Below are positions 52,655 through 61,100 of a stretch of 64,000 nt of DNA, in pieces. Origin of the DNA: Niallia sp. Man26 (GTDB lineage: Bacteria; Bacillota; Bacilli; Bacillales; Cytobacillaceae). The notes beneath the pieces were generated by a model that saw only the letters and a program-made list of their open reading frames with translations, ran no database searches and was not told where the DNA came from. Position 1 is the first letter of the stretch, and each line of letters starts with the position of its first letter. Made by a program: the position numbers and the translations under genes. Location: contig NZ_CP095743.1 in NCBI RefSeq assembly GCF_022049065.2, forward strand, positions 1,813,001 through 1,877,000, written 5' to 3'.

Positions 52655-52757
52655 GAAAAAGGACACCAAAAATGGTGTCCTTACGTTATTGAGGCAATAA
52701 ACTGTGCTCCACATAGCACATTAGCGTTTATTGACTTATTCAATAGAGCTCATCGCA
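52655..52757 (-). ncRNA. Candidate small RNA (about 100 nt) with own promoter and terminator
   Basis: On the minus strand a good sigma-A-type promoter (52764-52792) fires into a segment without a useful ORF (only a six-codon ATG frame near 52751). It folds as a long stem: ATTGA / TCAAT outside, AATAAAC / GTTTATT in the middle and TGTGCT / AGCACA at the tip. It ends in a perfect hairpin AAGGACACCA / TGGTGTCCTT (52659-52682) with a U-tract. Known Bacillus small RNAs (6S, scRNA, RoxS, FsrA) do not match by eye. Ends are estimates. Confidence 0.5.
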
Positions 52758-52763
52758 GAAATA

Positions 52764-52792
52764 AATATACCATATCTATTAATTTGTTGCAA
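52764..52792 (-). promoter_or_regulatory. Promoter of the candidate small RNA
   Basis: Read on the minus strand: TTGCAA, 17-base spacer, TATATT. Both boxes are close to sigma-A consensus and the spacing is ideal. No plausible CDS begins downstream on this strand. Confidence 0.55.
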
Positions 52793-52909
52793 GCTATTAT
52801 TTTTTTATAGTCAAATTAGCTGCAATAAAGACGGAATATTTCTCCCAAAACCGCCCTTTTTTGCGTTATAATCTAGTTATACTATTGGGGTAAAGGGTGG
52901 GAATGATAT

Positions 52910-53725
52910 ATGACAACAATGTGTAAAGTGGCTGAGTACATAGAGGAAAATACAGAAGTCCTTGCTCATAGAATAGTAGAGGGAGTTCTCAGCAGTTTAG
53001 ATTTAAGCATCCCTGATGACGAGAGAAATAACGCATTTCTCATGTATAAAGAGTTTTTAGGGTTTTTAGGCAAGTCACTTAATACAGGAGTGTCAGGAGT
53101 GCCAGCGGATTTAATTGCTTGGAGTAAGCACAATGCTGAACAGCAATTGAACGCAGGTGGAAGAATTTCAGAAATCGTTATCCGCTACCAGCCGACAAGG
53201 AAGATTTTTAATGAGCTGCTGACAGAGTTAAGCATTAAGTTTGGACTAGCTCTTAGTGAGAATGCTTTTTTAATAAAAATGGTTGACGATATACTCGACA
53301 CTAGCTTAAGTGAAACAGTCTCCACTTATGAATGTTTATCAGAAAGTTACCGAAAGAAAGCCCAGCAGGAATTGGCGGAGCTGTCTGCCCCAGTTGTGCT
53401 TGTAAAAGAAGGTGTAGCTGTTCTGCCGCTTGTTGGCTTAATCGATGCCTACAGAGCTTCGTATATAATGGAAAAAGTTGTCCCCCATATAGCTGGGCTT
53501 CAGCTTGAATATCTTATTACAGATTACTCTGGCATTAAAAATATAGATTCGGAAATCGCTTCTTATCTGTACCAATTAGGCGAGGTGCTTCAGCTCCTTG
53601 GCATCAAGGTCATTGTAACCGGCTTGCGCCCGCAGCTTGCTCAAACAGTTGTGGAAACAAGATTAAATATGGCGGCAATCAAGGTTTATGCTAATCTTAA
53701 GCAGGCACTGGAGTCTTTGAAGTAA
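52910..53725 (+). CDS. RsbR-family stressosome protein (STAS domain)
   Basis: A 271-residue stressosome subunit: N-terminal RsbR globin-like sensor (about 1-150) and a C-terminal STAS domain (about 155-270) with AVLPLVGLIDAYRASYIMEK and VIVTGLRPQLAQTVVETRLN. In B. subtilis RsbRA, two Thr residues are phosphorylated by RsbT, within STP and VDT contexts. Here these read ELSAPVV and NIDSEIA: the first Thr is Ala and the second is Ser. A GGGTGG site precedes the ATG. It has no rsbS, rsbT or sigB neighbour, so it is an orphan paralogue that could alter sigma-B signalling. Confidence 0.87.
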   Translation: MTTMCKVAEYIEENTEVLAHRIVEGVLSSLDLSIPDDERNNAFLMYKEFLGFLGKSLNTGVSGVPADLIAWSKHNAEQQLNAGGRISEIVIRYQPTRKIFNELLTELSIKFGLALSENAFLIKMVDDILDTSLSETVSTYECLSESYRKKAQQELAELSAPVVLVKEGVAVLPLVGLIDAYRASYIMEKVVPHIAGLQLEYLITDYSGIKNIDSEIASYLYQLGEVLQLLGIKVIVTGLRPQLAQTVVETRLNMAAIKVYANLKQALESLK

Positions 53726-53754
53726 CCGATTTAAAGTTATTTTTATATAAGTAC

Positions 53755-53788
53755 AGCACCGCTTGGTAACACCAAGGGTGCTTTTTTG
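53755..53788 (+). terminator. Terminator after the RsbR paralogue
   Basis: AGCACC-G-CTTGG / CCAAG-GGTGCT then six T. Confidence 0.88.
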
Positions 53789-53947
53789 TTTTTTGCCGAG
53801 TTCAATCGTTTGACTATTTAAGTGCGAGAATATTAAGATGACATTACTTCAATAATTCACCCTGATAAAGGCATACTACAGGAGTGAAGCAGAAGTTCAT
53901 TTAATCAAGAAACATTATGTAAATATAATTTAAAAGGAGTGTTAATT

Positions 53948-55060
53948 TTGAGCAATCAATCCGAAAAGCTTTTCCAACCATTGAACTTGGCAAATAAGCT
54001 GGAACTGAGAAATCGTTTAGTAATGGCGCCAATGACTAATTTCTCATCAAACGAGGACGGCACAGTTACCAAAGCTGAGGTTGACTATTATGCTAGACGT
54101 TCTAAAGGTGTCAGCATGGTTATTACTGCATGTACATATGTAACAGAAAACGGCAAAGGCTTCCCGGGAGAATTTGCTGCATATTCTGATGAATTCATTC
54201 CGTCTTTAAGAGAACTTGCATCTGCAATAAAAAAAGAAGGGGCGAAAGCAATTCTGCAAATCTTCCATGGCGGCAGATCTTGTCCTCCAAATCTAGTGCC
54301 TAATGGTGAGCTTGTAAGTGCCAGCGATGTTGCACAAGACAATAATCCAGCTCCTAGACCTTTAAAAGAAGAAGAGATTCTTGAGATTATCACAGCATTC
54401 GGTGAAACAACAAGACGTGCTGTGGAAGCAGGGTTTGATGGTGTTGAAATCCATGGCGCAAACGGATATTTGCTTCAGCAGTTTTATTCACCGCACACAA
54501 ATAGACGCAACGACAAATGGGGCGGTACTCTAGAGAATAGAATGGCATTCCCGCTTGCTGTTGTTGATGCTGTGAAAAAAGAAGCAGAAAAAGCAACAGA
54601 GCCATTTATTGTTGGTTATCGTTTCTCTCCAGAAGAACCGGAAACTCCAGGTTTAACGATGGAGGAAACATTTGCCTTGATTGATGCACTTGCAGACAAA
54701 AACCTAGATTATTTGCATGCTTCCTTACAAGAGTTCTGGTCAGCACCAAGACGTGGCGCTGATGATAGCAAATCCAGAATTGAATGGATTATCGAGCGTG
54801 TCAATGGACGTGTGCCAGTGATTGGTGTCGGCAGCGTGTATACAGCAGATGATGCAAAAAAAGCCTTTGAAACAGATATTGATCTTTTAGCTATTGGCCG
54901 TGAGCTCATTATCGATCCTGATTTTGTTCAAAAAATCGAGGAAGGCAGAGAAAGTGAAATTGTTTCTGTATTAGATAAAAGCAAGCAGAAGGAACTGGTA
55001 GTGCCAGATCCGCTTTGGAATGCAATTATCAACTCTCCTGGCTGGTTCCCGGGAGTATAA
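53948..55060 (+). CDS. NADH:flavin oxidoreductase, old-yellow-enzyme family (YqiG-like)
   Basis: An FMN-dependent TIM-barrel reductase of 370 residues. Family marks are LRNRLVMAPMTNFSSNEDG, ILQIFHGGRSCPP with the FMN/substrate His, GVEIHGANGYLLQQFYSPHT and NRRNDKWGGTLENRM, then VIGVGSVYTADDAKKA and LAIGRELIIDP near the C-terminus. TTG 53948 has AAAGGAG 8 bases upstream; a GTG at 53939 overlaps it. It is monocistronic. It probably reduces enones or related electrophiles; the physiological substrate is unknown. Confidence 0.9.
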   Translation: MSNQSEKLFQPLNLANKLELRNRLVMAPMTNFSSNEDGTVTKAEVDYYARRSKGVSMVITACTYVTENGKGFPGEFAAYSDEFIPSLRELASAIKKEGAKAILQIFHGGRSCPPNLVPNGELVSASDVAQDNNPAPRPLKEEEILEIITAFGETTRRAVEAGFDGVEIHGANGYLLQQFYSPHTNRRNDKWGGTLENRMAFPLAVVDAVKKEAEKATEPFIVGYRFSPEEPETPGLTMEETFALIDALADKNLDYLHASLQEFWSAPRRGADDSKSRIEWIIERVNGRVPVIGVGSVYTADDAKKAFETDIDLLAIGRELIIDPDFVQKIEEGRESEIVSVLDKSKQKELVVPDPLWNAIINSPGWFPGV

Positions 55061-55069
55061 GCAATTCTT

Positions 55070-55098
55070 GCCCCCCGGCGATTATCTCCGGGGGCCTT
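55070..55098 (+). terminator. Terminator after the OYE gene
   Basis: GC-rich stem GCCCCCCGG / CCGGGGGCC followed by TTTCTTT. Confidence 0.8.
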
Positions 55099-55258
55099 TC
55101 TTTAACAGCGCAAAAGATTCATGACATATTAGTTTCCTGCATAAACTAATCATCTAAAGCAGAAAATTTTTCTGCTAAAACAATAGTGTTAATTTTTGGA
55201 CAGGAGTAAATGCTATCCATTATGATGGAATAAACTTAATCAAATGAGGAGGCTGCAG

Positions 55259-57052
55259 ATGATTTCTTATAAAGACAGAAATGAAGTAAAAGACATAGAG
55301 AAATGGAATCTTAGTGATCTGTACGAAACAGAGCAAGCTTGGAAAGCAGATTTGGACATAGTCAGTGAAAAGGTTGGCGAGATTGCTACCTACAATGATA
55401 ATATAAACGATGCCAAAAGCTTGCTTGCCTATCTAAAGCTATCTGAAGAAATCGGTTACATATATAGGAAGGTTTTCGCTTACAGCATGCTGCTGCTTGA
55501 TACAGATACCAGAAATAACAGCGCTCAAAGCCTTGTAGACCAAGCGAGAAGTGCAGGACAAAAATGGAGCAGCGCAAGCTCGTTTTTTATGCCGTATCTT
55601 TTAAGCCTGGAAGAGAGCCAATTAAAAGCATATATTGCGCAAGAAGAAGGCTTGAAATATTTTGAAAAGGATTTGCTGGAGTCGTTTGCCTATAAAAAGC
55701 ATGTTTTAAGCAAAGAAAAGGAAGAAATCTTATCAGAATTAGGGGAGTCCCTGTCTGTTCCAAGCCAAGTGTTCGGGATGATTAATAATGCAGATATTAA
55801 GTTTGGTGAGGTGACAGATGAGAACGGAAACAAAGTAGAGCTGACAAGAGGTATGTATTCAAAGCTGATGGAAAGCGATGATAGAGAAAAAAGAATCGAG
55901 GCCTACAAGGCATACTATCAACCTTATCTCGGACTCAAGAATACAATTGCAGCAACTTTTTCATCTGCAGTCAAAAATAATGTTAAAACATCCAAACTGC
56001 GCAATTATCCTTCAGCCCTTGAAAAAAGTTTGTTTGGTGATCGGGTTCCAAAGAAAGTTTACGAGAACCTGATAGAATCAACTAGAAATAATTTAAAATA
56101 TATGGATGAATATATGCAATATCGCAAGCAAAAATTAGGTGTCGATGAGCTGCGTGCATATGACTTAAGTGTTCCCCTTGCAGGCGAGGCAGCGAAGCAG
56201 GAAATCTCATTTGATGAAGCCTATGATATTATGCTGAAAAGCTTAGAGCCGCTTGGGTCTGAGTATATTGATGTTTTGAAAAGCTTTAAGGAAAAACGTT
56301 ATTTTGATGTGAGAGAGACACCGGGGAAAAGGTCGGGAGCTTATAATCTAGGAGTATACGGGGTACACCCATTCATCCTGTTGAATCACCGAGATGACCT
56401 TGACAGTCTTTTTACATTGGCGCATGAGTGCGGCCATGGGATGCATTCTTATCTCAGCAATAAGCATCAGCCGGCAATCAGTGCAGGATACAGCATCTTT
56501 GTAGCTGAAGTTGCATCAACAGTCAATGAAGTCTTGCTGATTCGGTATCTGTTAAAAACAGAAACAGATCCGAAAAAACGGGAGCATTTATTGAACCACT
56601 TTATCGACAGCTTTAAAGGGACTTTCTTCACGCAAGTAATGTTTAGCGAGTTCGAAAAAGAGGTACATGAGAAAGCAGAAAAGGGAGAACCGCTAACACT
56701 TGATTTTTTCAATGAGACTTATGAGACTCTTTTTAAAGCTTACAATGGCAGCGAGCTAGTCCTTGATGATGAAGTGAAGCACGGGTGGTCAAGAATTCCG
56801 CATTTTTATCGTCCGTTCTATGTTTATAAGTATGCAACAGGCTTTGCTTCTGCTATTACAATTGCTGATAAGCTTTTGGAAGGCAAACAGGAAGACTTGG
56901 ATAGCTATTTAGAATTCTTAAAGAGCGGCAGCTCAGATTTCCCATTAGAATTGCTGAAAAAAACTGGTGTTGACTTAACTACTCCAGAACCAATAGAACA
57001 TGCAATGTCTATTTTCCACTCTCTTGTAGAAGAGATGACAAAAAAGGGTTAA
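55259..57052 (+). CDS. Oligoendopeptidase F paralogue (M3B)
   Basis: A second PepF-type zinc peptidase, 597 residues from ATG 55259; AGGAGG lies 7 bases upstream and overlaps a false ATG at 55244. It begins NEVKDIEKWNLSDLYETEQA and has the zinc site LFTLAHECGHGMHSYLS with the third ligand in VAEVASTVNEVLLIRYLL, and PHFYRPFYVYKYATGFASA near the end. It differs clearly from the paralogue at 23249 (ELGHAGH against ECGHGMH). Different peptide preference or expression is likely. Followed by a terminator shared with gltC. Confidence 0.92.
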   Translation: MISYKDRNEVKDIEKWNLSDLYETEQAWKADLDIVSEKVGEIATYNDNINDAKSLLAYLKLSEEIGYIYRKVFAYSMLLLDTDTRNNSAQSLVDQARSAGQKWSSASSFFMPYLLSLEESQLKAYIAQEEGLKYFEKDLLESFAYKKHVLSKEKEEILSELGESLSVPSQVFGMINNADIKFGEVTDENGNKVELTRGMYSKLMESDDREKRIEAYKAYYQPYLGLKNTIAATFSSAVKNNVKTSKLRNYPSALEKSLFGDRVPKKVYENLIESTRNNLKYMDEYMQYRKQKLGVDELRAYDLSVPLAGEAAKQEISFDEAYDIMLKSLEPLGSEYIDVLKSFKEKRYFDVRETPGKRSGAYNLGVYGVHPFILLNHRDDLDSLFTLAHECGHGMHSYLSNKHQPAISAGYSIFVAEVASTVNEVLLIRYLLKTETDPKKREHLLNHFIDSFKGTFFTQVMFSEFEKEVHEKAEKGEPLTLDFFNETYETLFKAYNGSELVLDDEVKHGWSRIPHFYRPFYVYKYATGFASAITIADKLLEGKQEDLDSYLEFLKSGSSDFPLELLKKTGVDLTTPEPIEHAMSIFHSLVEEMTKKG

Positions 57053-57060
57053 AAATTGGT

Positions 57061-57089
57061 TAAAGCCGTATACTTTGTATACGGCTTTC
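57061..57089. terminator. Terminator between pepF paralogue and gltC
   Basis: AAAGCCGTATAC / GTATACGGCTTT stem; T follows on both sides, so it can serve either strand. Confidence 0.8.
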
Positions 57090-57141
57090 TTGAACCGTTA
57101 GGAACAAGTTGCATAAAAATTAATTATTTTGCATAAAATTT

Positions 57142-58044
57142 TTATTGGTATTTTTCTAGAATGGAGAAAAACTCAATCACGTAATGATAGAAAGTTTGTA
57201 CAGACGGCGGCAGCTCTCGGTTTTTGGGAATGATAATACCGACCGTACGGCTGATTGCAGGATTCTCAATTGGCACCCTTGCTGTGAATTTTGGAACATT
57301 ATCATAAAAGGTGCTTTCAGGAAGCAATGTCACTCCCATTCCAGCTGAAACTAACCCTTTAATAGCATCTAAATCCTCTCCCTCAGAACTTATATTCGGC
57401 AAAAAACCTTCTTGTTTACAAGCATCATAAGCTATTTTTTGCAAAATATAACCTTTCGGAAACAATACAAATGATTCATTTCGTAAATCCCTTAGCCGAA
57501 GTGTACGTCTTTCGGACAACGGATGATTGCTTGGGAGAAGGGCAAAGATTTTTTCTGTAAATAATATATTCCCTTTTAAATCAAAATCATCTGTCGGTAC
57601 AGGGCCTAATAACGCTAAATCCAGATCTCGATTTTTTACCGCATCGATTAAGAAACTGTATGAGCCTTGTCGCAATTGAAAGGCTATGTTTGGATGCCTT
57701 TCTTTAAATGCGGAAATTATCGTCGGCAGCAAATGACTGGCAAGGCTTGTCGGAAACCCGATTTTAATGGAGCCTCTTTCTGGATCTAAATAAGCATCAA
57801 TTTGTTCTTTAGCACGATCTACTGCTTTCATAATCGCAAGGGAATGAGTTAAAAATATTTTACCAATTGATGTCAATTTGACATTTCGTCCTTCTCTTTC
57901 AAATAGAGGGACACCTAGCTCATCTTCCAAATTAGCAATTTGTCTGCTTATAGCGGATTGCGCAACATGTAGGCGTTCAGCAGCTTCTGATACATGTTCT
58001 CTTTCTGCAACTTCGATGAAATATTTCAGTTGTCTTAATTCCAT
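57142..58044 (-). CDS. gltC: LysR-type activator of glutamate synthase
   Basis: Activates gltAB when 2-oxoglutarate is high. The 300 residues start with the LysR winged helix MELRQLKYFIEVAEREHVSE, AAERLHVAQSAISRQIANLE, and continue with an effector domain (GLVSAGMGVTLLPESTF). Residue patterns agree closely with B. subtilis GltC throughout. It is divergent from gltA; a 15-bp inverted repeat in the shared gap is a likely binding site. Confidence 0.96.
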   Translation of the reverse strand: MELRQLKYFIEVAEREHVSEAAERLHVAQSAISRQIANLEDELGVPLFEREGRNVKLTSIGKIFLTHSLAIMKAVDRAKEQIDAYLDPERGSIKIGFPTSLASHLLPTIISAFKERHPNIAFQLRQGSYSFLIDAVKNRDLDLALLGPVPTDDFDLKGNILFTEKIFALLPSNHPLSERRTLRLRDLRNESFVLFPKGYILQKIAYDACKQEGFLPNISSEGEDLDAIKGLVSAGMGVTLLPESTFYDNVPKFTARVPIENPAISRTVGIIIPKNRELPPSVQTFYHYVIEFFSILEKYQ

Positions 58045-58067
58045 TTTTTAGGTTAATCCTCCTATTC

Positions 58068-58131
58068 ATCTCAATATTAGATTACTTCTATCCAAATAAT
58101 ATATTGTATATATGAATTTGCATAGTATAAT
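58068..58131 (+). promoter_or_regulatory. gltC-gltA control region
   Basis: A LysR-type T-N11-A palindrome ATCT-CAATATT-AGAT lies at 58068-58082 and probably binds GltC. The gltA promoter follows: TTGTAT (58104-58109), 16-base spacer, TATAAT (58126-58131). An ATG at 58112 lies inside this promoter and cannot be the gltA start. Confidence 0.6.
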
Positions 58132-58183
58132 TGGGTTATCTGAACAAAAAAAAGTGTTAGAAAATCTGACAGGGGTGGTTGAA

Positions 58184-61100
58184 ATGACGTACAACCAATT
58201 AGCTAAAGCACAAGGTCTATACCGACCTGAATTTGAACATGATGCGTGTGGAATCGGGTTATTTGCTCATATTAAGGGGATGGCAACTCACGACATCGTT
58301 TCAAAGGGACTAAGCATGCTATGTAAATTGGATCATCGCGGTGGTCAAGGCAGCGATCCGTTGACAGGAGATGGATCCGGATTAATGGTTCAAATTCCAG
58401 ATGCATTTTTCCGCAAGGAGATTACGGATTTTGAATTGCCAGAGCGCGGACAATATGGTGTCGGAATGGTTTTCTTTTCAAAGGACGATCCAAACAGACA
58501 TGAAATCGAAAATAAGATAAATGAATATATCGAGCTTGAGGGCCAAGAGCTACTCGGCTGGCGTACTGTACCTACAGATGTCAGAAAAATCGGAAAAGTC
58601 GCTCAAAAGAGCTGTCCTGTAATTCGACAAGTGTTTATTAAAAATAATAATGGTTTAGAGAAGCTTGGTTTCGAACGCAAGCTTTATATTATCCGTAAAT
58701 TATCTGAAAATTGGGGCAAGGCAGAAGAAAGAGAATTTTACTTTGCGAGTCTGTCTACGAGCACCATTGTATATAAAGGGCTGTTAACTTCCGATCAAGT
58801 AGAAACATTCTATCTTGATGTGCAAGACCCAGAATTCGTGTCCGCATTTTCTATTGTGCATTCACGTTTCAGCACAAATACTTTTCCAAGCTGGGAAAGA
58901 GCCCATCCAAACCGTTATTTGATCCATAACGGAGAAATTAACACATTGCGCGGAAACTTCAATTGGATGAAGGCAAGAGAACAGCAATTTGTGTCAGAAG
59001 CTTTCGGTGATGACCTGCAAAAGGTTCTGCCAATTCTTGATGCAAATGGAAGTGATTCATCTGTTTTCGATAACGCCTTGGAATTCTTCATTCTTGCAGG
59101 CCGTAAGCCGGCTCATGCAGCAATGATGCTTATCCCGGAGCCTTGGACAGAGAACCCTCACGTGACTGGCGAGAAAAGAGCATTTTATGAGTTTCATAGT
59201 GCAATGATGGAGCCATGGGATGGTCCGATGGCCATCACATTTACAGATGGTAAGCAAATCGGGGCAATATTAGACCGAAACGGTTTACGTCCTGCTCGTT
59301 ATTATGTGACAAAAGATGATTATATTGTGTTCTCCTCCGAAGTAGGTGTTGTACCGGTAGAAGAAGAAAACATTCTATATAAAGACCGTTTAAGCCCAGG
59401 AAAAATGCTGTTAATAGACTTAGAGGAAGGCAGAATCGTTTCTGACGATGAGCTGAAAAGCGAAATTTCATCACAAGAGCCGTATGCAGAATGGCTGGAG
59501 GAAGTTGTTAAGCTAGAGCAATCGGAAAACGATGAAGCAGAGTCTTTCCAAGATTTACTGACACGCCAGCGTGCTTTTGGATACACGTATGAAGATATCC
59601 AAAAAAACTTGCTGCCTGTTGTAACAGAAGGCAAGGATCCAATCGGTTCAATGGGGAATGACACGCCGCTTGCTGTATTGTCTGAAAAGTCCCAATCATT
59701 ATTCAACTACTTCAAGCAGCTGTTCGCCCAAGTAACCAATCCTCCTATTGATGCAATCAGGGAGCATGTGGTCACATCAACATTGACTTGGTTAGGAGCT
59801 GAAAGCAACCTGCTTCACCCGACAGCTGAGAATTGTCGCCGCATTCAGTTGGAAGGTCCAATCCTTTCTAATGCTGAAATCAATCAGCTGAAAGCAAATG
59901 AGCTGTACGGATTTACAGCACAAAGCTTTGCAGCGACTTTCACAGATAACTTGGAGATGAGTCTTCAAAGCCTGTTGAAGCAAGCAGAAAATGCCATTGC
60001 TGAAGGTGTTAGCCTGTTAATTGTAACGGATAGAGGAATGAATCAAGAACAAAAAGCTATACCTGTCCTGTTAGCAGTCAGCGCACTGCACCAGCATTTA
60101 ATTGAAAAAGGACTTCGATCAAAGGTTAGTATCATCGTAGAATCAGGTGAAACAAGAGAGGTTCATCATTTCGCGAGCTTAATCGGTTTTGGTGCAGATG
60201 CTATCAACCCGTATTTAGTGTATGCGACTTATCAGAAGACAATTGAAGATGAATTGCTGAACATTTCCTATGAGGAAGCTGTAGCACGCTATAATCTTGT
60301 AATTACTGAAGGTGTCGTTAAAGTAATGTCCAAAATGGGTATCTCTACCGTGCAAAGTTACCGCGGAGCCCAAATCTTTGAAGCAGTCGGCATTGGCCAA
60401 GAGGTTATCGATAAATACTTCGCTGGAACTGTATCACAATTAGGCGGAATAGGTATAGAAACGATTGCAAAAGAAGCTGCTGACAGACATGATGCAGCAT
60501 ATGCAAATATTCTGGATGAGACTTTAGATTCTGGAAGTGAGTTCCAATGGAGAAAAGGCGGAGAACATCACGCGTTCAATCCAAAGACAATTCATACATT
60601 GCAATGGGCATGCCGAAAAGCTGATTACAGCTTATTTAAGCAATATTCAGATGCAGCCAATGAAGAGAGATTAAACTTCTTGAGAAATTTGTTTGCCTTT
60701 AATGCTAACCAGAATCCAATTGATCTAGAAGAAGTCGAATCAGTTGAATCCATTGTAAAAAGGTTTAAAACAGGAGCTATGTCCTTTGGATCGCTTAGTA
60801 AGGAAGCGCATGAAACATTGGCAATTGCAATGAACCGTCTAGGCGGCAGCTCAAACAGCGGGGAAGGCGGAGAGGATCCAGCCCGTTACGAGCTTGATGT
60901 GAATGGCGACAATCGAATCAGCGCCATTAAACAGATTGCATCAGGACGTTTTGGTGTAAAAAGTCATTATTTAATAAATGCCCGCGAATTGCAAATCAAG
61001 ATGGCGCAGGGTGCAAAGCCTGGGGAAGGTGGACAGCTGCCAGGAAACAAAGTATATCCTTGGGTTGCAGACGTAAGGGGCTCTACTCCGGGAGTTGGCT

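Noticed and set aside
58112..58183. Upstream ATG giving a 24-residue extension to GltA
   Set aside because: Lies in the gltA promoter; the family propeptide begins at the ATG at 58184, with Cys22 as nucleophile.
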